From positions 1-19,290 of the forward strand of contig JAZRZL010000045.1 in NCBI GenBank assembly GCA_045601345.1: a stretch of DNA of 19,290 nucleotides, given 5' to 3'. The notes below the pieces were generated by a model, which did not search any database, was not told the origin of the DNA, and was given only the letters and a program-made list of their open reading frames with translations. Source of the stretch: SVMC01 sp045601345 (GTDB lineage Bacteria; Bacillota; Clostridia; Oscillospirales; Oscillospiraceae). This document shows, in pieces, positions 1-6,975 of this stretch (position 1 is the first letter of the stretch; each line of letters opens with the position of its first letter). The translations under genes and the position numbers were made by a program.

Positions 1-96
1 CAATGCCACACGGCTTGCTTTAGGGAGGATTTTACGCCTCCTTGGTTGTTGTCCGCTTTTTTGTGATTTTTAATATATAGCCTACTTTATGAAATA

Positions 97-143
97 ATGG
101 GGCTGTCTCAAAATGCCGTTTTCGCATTTTGAGACAGCCCCAT
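97..143. repeat. Perfect 20-bp inverted repeat (terminator-like or IS-end-like palindrome)
   Basis: The arms at 97-116 and 124-143 are perfectly complementary over 20 bp, with a 7-base loop at 117-123. Each arm begins ATGGGGCTGTCTCAAAATGC. As RNA it would form a very stable hairpin. The base run after it (ctttattt) is only moderately U-rich, so an intrinsic terminator is possible but not textbook. The GGGGCTGTCTCA end resembles the terminal repeats of several insertion-sequence families, which is recollection and not something proved here. No transposase is visible beside it. A weaker GGAGG/CCTCC pairing lies at 24-41. Confidence 0.7.
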
Positions 144-457
144 CTTTATTTAGGTCACCTCTAAAAATTCATCACAGTCGAATCTGCGGGGCTTGTTTCC
201 ATCATACTTCACAAAATCCCTCGCAGCTCGCCTCACGCAGAATAAATAGAGACAGCCTTTCCAAATGCGGGCAGACCTTTTTGAATCGTGTTGCACAGAG
301 CTTTACAAAATATTCCAAGCAAAATTTCTTTGGCAGTGACGGAAATACCGCCTTCGTGGTTCACACGTCCGTTTTTCAGCTGAATCGGATTCCGTATTTT
401 GATAAGGCAGCGGCTCTCTTTTGAAAGAAGAATTTCACTGAACCAGCCAAAAAGTTC
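144..457. other. Intergenic stretch with no recognisable gene
   Basis: These 314 bases lie between the palindrome and the promoter of the Asp23-like gene. The plus strand has an open frame of about 100 codons (113-424) that starts inside the palindrome, has no ribosome binding site and resembles nothing I know. The minus strand is open for roughly 90 codons up to a stop at 233-235, also without a good start. Neither is convincing as a gene. A decayed coding or mobile remnant is possible. In related genomes I would expect rpmB (L28) next to this gene pair, but it is not visible. Confidence 0.4.
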
Positions 458-486
458 TTGTGCTTTTGTTAAAAATCGGTTACAAT
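458..486 (+). promoter_or_regulatory. Sigma-A-type promoter for the Asp23-like/fakA pair
   Basis: A -35 hexamer TTGTGC (458-463) and a -10 hexamer TACAAT (481-486) are separated by 17 bp. The start codon follows 44 bp after the -10. This is the only good promoter match in front of the two-gene unit. Confidence 0.65.
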
Positions 487-530
487 AACAAATACGCAGT
501 CTATGGCTGAAACCGGAAGGAGGTTTTCAT

Positions 531-884
531 ATGATTCGTCTTGATACGGAAAAGGGTTTCATCAGTGTCAGCAGCAGTGTCTATACTACCATTGCGGGCA
601 TGGCCGCCACCAATTGTTTCGGTGTGAAGGGTATGGCCGTGCGCTCTATGACCGATGGCCTTGTCCATCTTCTGCGCAAGGAGGCCATGAGCAAGGGTGT
701 TCTGGTCACACTCAACGAGGATAATACAATTTCTATTGATCTGCACATTATGGTTGACCACGGAGTCAACATTGCGGCCGTGGGGAAGTCCATTATTTCT
801 GAAGTCCAGTATGTTGTGGAAAGTCAGACCGGCACCCCCGTGAAGACCGTCCATGTGTTTGTGGACTCCATCACAACGGAATAA
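531..884 (+). CDS. Asp23/Gls24 family envelope stress protein (YloU-like)
   Basis: This is a 117-residue Asp23/Gls24 (former DUF322) family protein, normal in length for the YloU type. It starts with the charged stretch IRLDTEKGFISVSSSVYTTIAG and continues with the alternating hydrophobic pattern of the family, including MVDHGVNIAAVGKSI near residues 83-97 and the closing VKTVHVFVDSI. It has no signal peptide or membrane segment. The start is fixed by AAGGAGG at 517-523, seven bases upstream. It lies 16 bp before fakA, the same arrangement as yloU-yloV in Bacillus subtilis, so the two are very probably co-transcribed. Members of the family are linked to the cell envelope and alkaline stress, but the exact role of the YloU branch is not settled. 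Confidence 0.93.
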   Translation: MIRLDTEKGFISVSSSVYTTIAGMAATNCFGVKGMAVRSMTDGLVHLLRKEAMSKGVLVTLNEDNTISIDLHIMVDHGVNIAAVGKSIISEVQYVVESQTGTPVKTVHVFVDSITTE

Positions 885-900
885 GCCGGAGGTGTGATAA

Positions 901-2526
901 TTGAGACATACAATTGACGGAGCGCTGTTCCGCCGGATGGTGCTCAGCGCCGCAGCTTCTATTGAGATTAACAAAGAAAAAATCAATGAGCTGAATGTTT
1001 TCCCCGTACCCGATGGCGATACCGGCACCAATATGAGCATGACGCTGAATGCTGCCGCTGCCGATTTGCGCAAGGCCGATGAGCCAACACTCGGCAAAGC
1101 AGCCGGGATTACTGCCTCTTCCCTGTTAAGGGGAGCAAGGGGCAATTCGGGCGTTATTTTGTCCCTCCTGTTCCGGGGAATGTCCAAAGTGCTGAAACCC
1201 GAAACGGATTGCGGCGGTATCGTTTTTGCCAGAGCGCTAAAGGAGGGCGTGGAGGCTGCCTACAACGCCGTCATGAAGCCCGCCGAAGGTACCATTCTTA
1301 CCGTCTCCCGTTTGGCCGCTGCCGCTGCGATGGATGCCAGTGCGGCGGACGATGATTTTGAAAAGACTCTGGAGGCTGCCATTGCAGCAGGCCATTCCGC
1401 ACTGGCCAATACCATGGAACAGAACCCGGTGCTGAAAAAGGCGGGCGTAGTCGATGCCGGTGGCATGGGTTGGATGCTCGTGCTTGAGGGCATGATGGCA
1501 GCTTTGCACGGAGAGGATGTTCTTCCCCCTGCCGAGGGTACAACTCCCAAAGATCGTGCAGATTTTACCGCCTTCGATACCGAGGATATTCGCTTCGGCT
1601 ACTGCACCGAGTTTATCGTATCCCGGGACAATGACCTGAATCCTGCCGACCTTCGCTCCTTCCTCAACAGTATGGGTGACAGCCTTGTACTGGTAGATGA
1701 TGACGAGATCATCAAAGTACACGTCCACACCAATCATCCCGGTGTGGTTCTGGAAAAGGCACTGGAATACGGCGGTCTGATTACCGTGAAGGTAGAGAAT
1801 ATGCGCCTCCAGCACACTGAAAAGGTGATGGATGAAAAGGATCTGGCGCAGAAGGAAGCTGAGCCGGAAAAGAAATACGGCATTGTCAGCGTCTGCGCCG
1901 GTGACGGTATTGCCTCTGTGTTCCGCGATCTGGGTGCAGACGGCATCATTTCCGGTGGTCAGACCATGAACCCCTCTACGGATGACATTTTGCAGCAGAT
2001 TCTCCGTACACCCGCAGAGATTGTCTATGTATTCCCCAACAATAAAAATATCATTATGGCTGCCGAGCAGACCATTCCCCTGACCAAAAAGAAGGTCATC
2101 GTAATCCCCTCCAAAACCATTCCACAGGGCATTACCAGTCTTCTCAGCTTCGATCCCGAAGCCAAGGAAGAGGCACTGACAGCAGCTCTGACCGAAGCCC
2201 TTGCCAATGTGGATACCATGCAGATCACCTACGCAGCAAGAGATTCCGACTTTGACGGCTACGCCATTTCCGCGGGCGATTATCTGGCGCTTGCAGACGG
2301 CAGTCTCTTTGGCACAGATCAGAATATTGAGGTTCTTCTCCGCTCCCTTGCGCAGAAGGCCGCAGACGATGGCAGAGAATTCATCACCATCTATTCTGGT
2401 GCCGACACCACCGAGGCGCAGACAGAGCTTGCCCAGCGCATTTTCTCAGAAAATTGCCCTGATGCCGATGTCAACCTCATCTTTGGTGGTCAGCCAGTAT
2501 ACTATTTTATTATTTCAGCAGAATAA
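901..2526 (+). CDS. fakA: Fatty acid kinase catalytic subunit FakA (DAK2 domain, YloV family)
   Basis: This 541-residue protein has the family's usual length. FakA phosphorylates fatty acids held by FakB carrier proteins, feeding exogenous fatty acids into phospholipid synthesis in Firmicutes. The N-terminal DhaL/DAK2 nucleotide-binding domain (about 1-200) shows PVPDGDTGTNM at 36-45, whose aspartates bind Mg-ATP, then GARGNSG at 78-84 and VVDAGGMG at 183-190. The C-terminal half (about 300-541) is the conserved YloV region thought to contact FakB. The start is TTG at 901, supported by GGAGG at 888-892 with 8-base spacing; no ATG fits. It follows the Asp23-like gene by 16 bp. No fakB gene lies in the window. 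Confidence 0.93.
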   Translation: MRHTIDGALFRRMVLSAAASIEINKEKINELNVFPVPDGDTGTNMSMTLNAAAADLRKADEPTLGKAAGITASSLLRGARGNSGVILSLLFRGMSKVLKPETDCGGIVFARALKEGVEAAYNAVMKPAEGTILTVSRLAAAAAMDASAADDDFEKTLEAAIAAGHSALANTMEQNPVLKKAGVVDAGGMGWMLVLEGMMAALHGEDVLPPAEGTTPKDRADFTAFDTEDIRFGYCTEFIVSRDNDLNPADLRSFLNSMGDSLVLVDDDEIIKVHVHTNHPGVVLEKALEYGGLITVKVENMRLQHTEKVMDEKDLAQKEAEPEKKYGIVSVCAGDGIASVFRDLGADGIISGGQTMNPSTDDILQQILRTPAEIVYVFPNNKNIIMAAEQTIPLTKKKVIVIPSKTIPQGITSLLSFDPEAKEEALTAALTEALANVDTMQITYAARDSDFDGYAISAGDYLALADGSLFGTDQNIEVLLRSLAQKAADDGREFITIYSGADTTEAQTELAQRIFSENCPDADVNLIFGGQPVYYFIISAE

Positions 2527-2569
2527 ACAAGTTCTAGCCTCTGTAAGGCACTTGCTGATTTTGATATGA

Positions 2570-2617
2570 TTCCCCTAAAGTAGACTACGGAATTAGTCAT
2601 AGTCTTCTTTAGGGGAA
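2570..2617. terminator. Hairpin after fakA, possible terminator
   Basis: Arms 2570-2587 and 2600-2617 pair over 18 bp with a single mismatch around a 12-base loop. The stem begins TTCCCCTAAAG. It lies 44 bp after the fakA stop. The T-tract after it is weak (ttcttgc), so efficiency is uncertain. The near-perfect symmetry would also suit readings from the other strand. Confidence 0.6.
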
Positions 2618-2745
2618 TTCTTGCATCAAAAAACCATTTACCAGAATGGAAGGAACCGTATTTTCCCTGAAAAAATTACCGATCGTAGCGTGTGCATATC
2701 CATCTACCCACGCCTTTCCTGTATCTGTTTTCAAAGTCGCATGAT

Positions 2746-2779
2746 AAAAACCGTCTTGCTAAAAAGCAAGACGGTTTTT
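2746..2779 (-). terminator. Rho-independent terminator of tRNA-Leu(GAG)
   Basis: A perfect 15-bp stem (2746-2760 with 2765-2779) encloses a 4-base loop. On the minus strand it ends in a run of five T. It begins directly at the CCA end of the tRNA gene, as expected for a single-gene tRNA transcript. Confidence 0.85.
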
Positions 2780-2863
2780 GGTGCGGAAGAGGAGACTTGA
2801 ACTCCCACGTCGGTTGACACACGCACCTCAAACGTGCCTGTCTACCTATTCCAGCACTTCCGC
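2779..2863 (-). tRNA. tRNA-Leu(GAG)
   Basis: This is an 85-base class II tRNA with an encoded CCA (minus-strand 3' end at 2779). The acceptor stem GCGGAAG/CTTCCGC pairs fully over 7 bp. The D arm contains AATAGGTAGACA. The anticodon arm CACGT/GCGTG encloses the loop TTGAGGT, giving anticodon GAG at plus positions 2827-2829. There is a long variable arm, and the T arm reads GGGAGTTCAAGTCTCC. The long variable arm together with the GAG anticodon identifies leucine (CUC/CUU codons). Confidence 0.95.
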
Positions 2864-2886
2864 ATAGCACACTCAAGTACTCCATT

Positions 2887-2915
2887 ATTATAATAATTTC
2901 TGTGCCTTTTGTCAA
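2887..2915 (-). promoter_or_regulatory. Consensus sigma-A promoter of tRNA-Leu(GAG)
   Basis: On the minus strand a perfect TTGACA (2910-2915) and a perfect TATAAT (2887-2892) are separated by 17 bp, ending 23 bp before the tRNA 5' end. It is the best promoter match in the window. Confidence 0.92.
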
Positions 2916-3188
2916 CACCGTTTTTTCGATTTTAAGCAATTTCTGAAAATTCGAACTTTTTGTGGTACTCTCTTCGGCACAGTAAAATGTTGTCGTAGAC
3001 GTAATGCAAATTATTTTAACCCGTCATACGGAATATTCGACTGAATATCCACCTACTTTGCAGATTAATTTTGGGTGAAAGGAAAGATTTCCCTACGCAA
3101 AACAGGTTTTTTCACACAGTCCACAGGTTATCAACATTCAAGGCTATCATTCCTTTTGCATACTGTGTTGACATAAAGCCAAGAAATG
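2916..3188. other. AT-rich intergenic region between the tRNA promoter and gpr
   Basis: These 273 bases hold no gene. A clear terminator for gpr is not visible; only short imperfect palindromes occur (GGAAA/TTTCC at 3081-3092 and a near-palindrome around 3032-3053). Two 9-mers resemble DnaA boxes: TTTTTCACA at 3108-3116, which fits TTWTNCACA, and TTATCAACA at 3128-3136, which has one mismatch. Confidence 0.5.
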
Positions 3189-3992
3189 CTACATAACAAA
3201 TTCCTCAATTTCTTCCGAAGATAATTCCGGTTGAAGTGCGCGGTTGAGCGCCTGAGAGAGCATTTTTGACATTCCCTCTATCGCTGCATCAATATCTGCC
3301 CCTGTTACGATCAGGCCTGAGGCCGTCTCTCCAAGATCGGTCACTGTGGGAACGCCCAGCGAAAGCACCGGGATGCCCAAGCTCTCCTTATGAAAAGCTG
3401 CCTGCCGATTACCTACGCCGGAACCGGGATGAATTCCCGCATCGGATAGCTGCACCACCGTACCGATCCGGCTAACCTCCGCTGCCGCAAGTGCATCGAC
3501 TGCAATTACCTGCGCAGGTCTCGTCCGCTCTACCACACCGCGGACAATGGCAAGGCTCTCCATCCCCGTCTGCCCCTGCACACCGGGGCACAGTGCCATC
3601 ACCGGACGAAGATAGGGAAAAGACAGATGATTCGTCACCAAAAGCTGCTCCACCGTCCGAACGCCCAATGCATCCGGGGTCACCATACGGTTTCCCAGCC
3701 CAACCACCAATACGCTCCCCCGCACATCCCCCAGCATTCGCCGAATGGCTTGCGCCAGCTGTTCCGCTGCCTGCTTTCGTACCGCACCGTGTCGGCTGGA
3801 CAGCTCCATCGAAATATAGGTTCCCTGCGGCTTTCCCAATGACCGCGCACCCTCATCACTGCGGATTTCCAATGTGGAGATTTTCAGTGCGCCCTGCTCC
3901 CGGGTTTGCATCTGCACCCCCGGAATTTGCTCTCCTGCGGCTGCTTTCTCCCACATGGCATGGGCTTCCATGGCAAGATCGGTTCGTTTCAT
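3189..3992 (-). CDS. gpr: Spore germination protease Gpr (short form)
   Basis: Gpr is the atypical aspartic endopeptidase that degrades small acid-soluble proteins (SASPs) when spores germinate. The 267-residue product shows the family signatures: RTDLAMEA at 3-10, VVGLGNRMVTPDALG at about 96-110, CPGVQGQTGMES, VIAVDALAA and SDAGIHPGSGVGN. The two acidic active-site residues known from Bacillus megaterium correspond to Asp107 (TPDALG) and Asp166 (AVDALA). The ATG at 3992 was chosen for its GGAGG spaced 7 bases upstream. A GTG at 4028 in the same frame would add 12 residues but has only a weak AAGG. Bacillus Gpr is about 370 residues with a 15-16 residue propeptide before the RTDL region and a longer C-terminus; both appear absent here. 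It is divergent from exoA. No convincing sigma-G promoter could be assigned. Confidence 0.93.
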   Translation of the reverse strand: MKRTDLAMEAHAMWEKAAAGEQIPGVQMQTREQGALKISTLEIRSDEGARSLGKPQGTYISMELSSRHGAVRKQAAEQLAQAIRRMLGDVRGSVLVVGLGNRMVTPDALGVRTVEQLLVTNHLSFPYLRPVMALCPGVQGQTGMESLAIVRGVVERTRPAQVIAVDALAAAEVSRIGTVVQLSDAGIHPGSGVGNRQAAFHKESLGIPVLSLGVPTVTDLGETASGLIVTGADIDAAIEGMSKMLSQALNRALQPELSSEEIEEFVM

Positions 3993-4061
3993 GTACATCC
4001 CTCCCACAATAGGATTTCCATAAAACACAACCTTATGCCGGGAGAAATATAGCCAAAAGCC

Positions 4062-4090
4062 TTGCTTTTTTTGTAATTATTTGTTACAAT
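4062..4090 (+). promoter_or_regulatory. Sigma-A-type promoter of exoA
   Basis: TTGCTT (4062-4067) and TACAAT (4085-4090) are 17 bp apart, and the -10 is preceded by TGT in an extended -10 arrangement. The start codon of exoA is 36 bp downstream of the -10. Confidence 0.75.
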
Positions 4091-4126
4091 GTTTTTACCA
4101 AATTTTAATGAAGCAGGGTGCTATAT

Positions 4127-4897
4127 ATGAAACTGATTTCCTGGAATGTGAATGGTCTTCGCGCTTGTGTGCAGAAGGGTTTTATGGATTTCTTCTCCGA
4201 GGCACAAGCAGACTGTTTCTGCCTTCAGGAAACCAAAATGCAGCCTGACCAGCTGGCGCTGGATACCCCGGGCTACAGCCAATACTGGAACAGTGCAGAG
4301 AAAAAGGGCTATTCCGACACGGCCATTTTCTCAAAGCTCACCCCATTATCCCATACCTATGGCATTGGCGTAGAAGAGCTGGATCATGAGGGAAGAGCCA
4401 TTACCCTGGAATTTGAGAATTTCTATCTTGTCACCTGCTATACCCCCAATGCCCAAGATGGTCTGAAGCGTCTGGACTTCCGTATGGCCTGGGAGGATGC
4501 CTTCCGCGAGTACCTGTGTCAGCTGGATCAGCACAAGTGCGTCATTGCCTGCGGTGACCTCAACGTGGCACATCAGGAAATTGACCTCAAAAATCCCGCT
4601 TCCAACCGCGGAAAAGCCGGATTCTCCGATGAGGAACGCGGCAAATTTACTGCGCTACTTTCCGCCGGATTCTCTGATTCCTTCCGTCTGCTCTATCCTG
4701 ATGCCACCGGTGTCTATTCCTGGTGGAGCTACCGTTTCAATGCCCGTGCGAACAACGCAGGCTGGCGTATTGACTATTTTATTATCTCCAACCGTCTTGC
4801 CCCCTTTGTGGAGGCAACCCCCATTTATTCTAATGTATTCGGCTCAGACCACTGCCCGGTGGGATTGACCCTGAATGAGAAAGAAGCTTTTGTATGA
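4127..4897 (+). CDS. xth: Exodeoxyribonuclease III (AP endonuclease)
   Basis: This 256-residue enzyme of the exonuclease III (Xth/ExoA) family cleaves DNA at abasic sites and removes blocked 3' ends in base-excision repair. It has the full set of metal and catalytic residues of the endonuclease/exonuclease/phosphatase fold: Asn7 in SWNVNG, Glu35 in LQETK, the CYTPNA motif at 104-109, Asp144 and Asn146 in GDLNVAH, Asp216 in RIDYF, and Asp241-His242 in SDHCP. The ATG at 4127 gives the canonical MKLISWNVNGLR start, with AGGGTG six bases upstream; a GTG nine bases earlier is disfavoured. Its stop overlaps the start of the next gene by four bases, so the cell-wall gene is likely translated by coupling. 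Confidence 0.97.
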   Translation: MKLISWNVNGLRACVQKGFMDFFSEAQADCFCLQETKMQPDQLALDTPGYSQYWNSAEKKGYSDTAIFSKLTPLSHTYGIGVEELDHEGRAITLEFENFYLVTCYTPNAQDGLKRLDFRMAWEDAFREYLCQLDQHKCVIACGDLNVAHQEIDLKNPASNRGKAGFSDEERGKFTALLSAGFSDSFRLLYPDATGVYSWWSYRFNARANNAGWRIDYFIISNRLAPFVEATPIYSNVFGSDHCPVGLTLNEKEAFV

Positions 4898-6528
4898 AAC
4901 ACAAAATTACGCAGCGCCTGACAGCGCTTCTTTTAAGTCTTACCCTGCTGCTTGCTCTGTCCCCCATTTGTTTTGCCTATGAAGGCGTGAGCAACTGGGC
5001 GCAAGCAGAGGTCAGTGCAGCCGATGCGCTCGGTATTATCCCCAAATCGCTGCAAAGTACCCCTCTTTCTGATGCAATGACCCGAGCAGATATGTGCTAT
5101 ATGGCGGTAAAACTCTTTAAAGTCATTACCGGCACAGAACTGTACCCCGCAGCAATTAACCATTTCATCGACACACAGGATCGGGAGATCTGCATTGCCT
5201 ATGAGTTGGGTCTGGTCAACGGTTACACCGATGGAACGTTCCGACCGAATAAGCAGATTACCCGGCAGGAATTCTCCAAAATTGTGCAAAATCTGCTGAC
5301 CACGTTGGGTTGGTCGGAATCCCGACAAATTCTTAGCGCGTTTTCCGATGACACACTGGTCGCACCTTGGGCTGAGGATGCCGCCGCCCGGATGGTTTCC
5401 CTCGGGATTGTCACCGGCTCATCCGGCAATACGCTAAAGGCACTCGGCAATACTTCTGTGGAGCAAGCCTGCGCCATGTTCCTGCGCACCTTCCACCTTC
5501 TTAACGAAGCGCTTGACTTTGGCATTGCAAGTGCTGCCGAGCCTGTGGGCGAATATATCCCCACCTATATCGGTACCAGCAGCTGGGCTATTGAAACAGT
5601 AAAGGAAACGGATCTTCTGGGTCTGCTTCCGGCTTCCCTTAAATACTGTATCATGACAGCGCCCATCACGCGGGCACAGATGTGTGACCTTGCCCTGTGT
5701 ACCTACTGCACCCTCACAGGCAGTACACCGGAAGCCACAAAATCGGTTTTCACAGACACCCAGTCCCTTGCCATCGCACAGGCCAATGCTCTGGGACTGG
5801 TCAACGGCTATCCTGACGGTACCTTCCGGCCGGATCAGAATCTCACCCGCCAGCAATTTTTCTGCATCACCAATAACCTATTGACTGCCTGTGGTTGCAT
5901 AAAAGAAGATGACGCATCGCAAATGCAAAGCAGCTTTACCGACGGCAGTGCTGTTTCTGACTGGGCCTGCACTTCCATTGCCCTTCTCCACCGTATGGGC
6001 ATCCTGAACGGCAACACCAAAGGTCAGATCACACCCACCGCCCAGACGACTTGCGAACAGGCCATTGCCATGCTTATGCGTACCTACATACAAGCATCGA
6101 ACTGGTGCAGCACCCATCCGCTGCTTGAAATTCAAGGTCCCTTGACCTCACCGAACAAGGCGCTTGATGCCGTGGAGCTGGCGCTAAGCTTTGTAGATTA
6201 CCCCTACACCTGGGCAGGCGACAGCCCGGAAGAGGGCTTTGATTGCTCGGGGCTTGTGTACTATGTCTATGGCCAGTGCGGCTACACGCTCAACCGAACC
6301 GGCGATGGTCAAGCGCAAAACGGCATCGCAGTTGACCCGGAAGATATGAAGCTTGGCGATATTTTGGTCTTTGCCTCAAAATCCTCCGGCTCCATCCAGC
6401 ACGTGGGCATTTACATTGGCGATGGCATGATGGTTCACGCCAGAAACAGCAAATATGGCGTAGACATCAATGCGATCGACTACGATGGAAACTACTACCT
6501 CTACGGTGTTCGCCGCATTGTCTATTGA
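4894..6528 (+). CDS. Secreted SLH-repeat protein with C-terminal NlpC/P60 peptidase domain
   Basis: This is a 544-residue exported cell-wall protein. Residues 1-28 are a signal peptide: KHK basic start, a leucine-rich core and cleavage after CFA. Six S-layer homology (SLH) repeats follow in two triplets, at about 34-85, 90-140, 150-205, 229-278, 286-335 and 348-400. They show the LGLVNGYTDGTFRP and TRQEF hallmarks. After a short linker, the NlpC/P60 domain (about 422-544) has catalytic Cys451 in FDCSG, His503 in QHVGIYIG and a third polar residue, probably His515. This fold cleaves peptides in peptidoglycan stems. SLH repeats bind pyruvylated wall polymers, so the likely role is wall-anchored peptidoglycan remodelling. 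The ATG overlaps the xth stop as ATGA. The 3' end overlaps the convergent gene by 7 bp, with no terminator between. Confidence 0.93.
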   Translation: MKHKITQRLTALLLSLTLLLALSPICFAYEGVSNWAQAEVSAADALGIIPKSLQSTPLSDAMTRADMCYMAVKLFKVITGTELYPAAINHFIDTQDREICIAYELGLVNGYTDGTFRPNKQITRQEFSKIVQNLLTTLGWSESRQILSAFSDDTLVAPWAEDAAARMVSLGIVTGSSGNTLKALGNTSVEQACAMFLRTFHLLNEALDFGIASAAEPVGEYIPTYIGTSSWAIETVKETDLLGLLPASLKYCIMTAPITRAQMCDLALCTYCTLTGSTPEATKSVFTDTQSLAIAQANALGLVNGYPDGTFRPDQNLTRQQFFCITNNLLTACGCIKEDDASQMQSSFTDGSAVSDWACTSIALLHRMGILNGNTKGQITPTAQTTCEQAIAMLMRTYIQASNWCSTHPLLEIQGPLTSPNKALDAVELALSFVDYPYTWAGDSPEEGFDCSGLVYYVYGQCGYTLNRTGDGQAQNGIAVDPEDMKLGDILVFASKSSGSIQHVGIYIGDGMMVHARNSKYGVDINAIDYDGNYYLYGVRRIVY

Positions 6529-6929
6529 TAGCGTTTTTCTGTACACAAACAAATGTGATCCCCAATCCAAACTGCTCGGAGCTTTTCCGGTGCAGCAGGA
6601 AATGTCATAGGGGCATCTGTCTGCCAGATCATTGCCTCCTCCCACCCGAAGATGGTGTACCGGCGCAGTCCATCCCATTGCCCGTCTGCCTCGCTCCATG
6701 CTACAACATAATCTGGCAACGCCGGAAAACTTCTTCTGCTTAGCCGCCTTGTAAGGCAGAGGGAACCAGCCTCCGGCGAAAATACGCCAAGACTTTGCCC
6801 CTTTGGAAGATATAAGCGGACAATGCCTTTACTTGCTGGAATCACCGCCCTGAGGATACGGTATAGGCCATCGTCCTCTATGCAAAGGCTGCCCACCGCC
6901 TGTCCTCTTTGATAAATTGGAATATTCAT
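6522..6929 (-). CDS. Conserved hypothetical protein, 135 aa
   Basis: I cannot name this protein. It is soluble, with no signal peptide or membrane segment, and looks rich in beta strands: IPIYQRGQAVGSLCIEDDG near the N-terminus, LYLPKGQSLGVFSPEAG in the middle and a basic LTRRLSRRSFP turn. It resembles small Clostridia proteins I remember only as uncharacterised. The ATG at 6929 is preferred because it follows AGGGGG and starts the family-like sequence; the open frame continues 25 codons upstream through the hairpin. It lies just downstream of the zinc-ribbon gene on the same strand, separated by a terminator-like hairpin that overlaps its ribosome binding site. Its stop overlaps the SLH gene's stop by 7 bp from the opposite strand. 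Confidence 0.72.
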   Translation of the reverse strand: MNIPIYQRGQAVGSLCIEDDGLYRILRAVIPASKGIVRLYLPKGQSLGVFSPEAGSLCLTRRLSRRSFPALPDYVVAWSEADGQWDGLRRYTIFGWEEAMIWQTDAPMTFPAAPEKLRAVWIGDHICLCTEKRYQ

Positions 6930-6931
6930 GA

Positions 6932-6969
6932 AAAGCGCCCCCTTGCATTCATATGCAGGGAGGCGCTTT
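6932..6969 (-). terminator. Hairpin between two minus-strand genes, overlapping a ribosome binding site
   Basis: Arms of 17 bases (6932-6948 and 6953-6969) pair with two mismatches, one of which is a G-U wobble in RNA, around a 4-base loop. On the minus strand the stem starts 7 bp after the zinc-ribbon stop and ends in TTTTC, so it is probably that gene's terminator. Its 3' arm contains the AAGGGGG that serves as the Shine-Dalgarno sequence of the next gene. Confidence 0.72.
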
Positions 6970-6975
6970 AAAATA

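Noticed and set aside
113..424. Plus-strand open frame of 103 codons at the left end
   Set aside because: It starts inside the 20-bp palindrome, has no ribosome binding site and shows no protein family pattern.
501..1187. Long minus-strand open frame opposite the Asp23-like gene and fakA
   Set aside because: It is antisense to two well-supported genes and its sequence is low in family-like features.
3993..4130. Sigma-G promoter for gpr
   Set aside because: The best candidate, around CATAAGG in the minus strand, matches the -10 only partly and has no -35 at the right distance.
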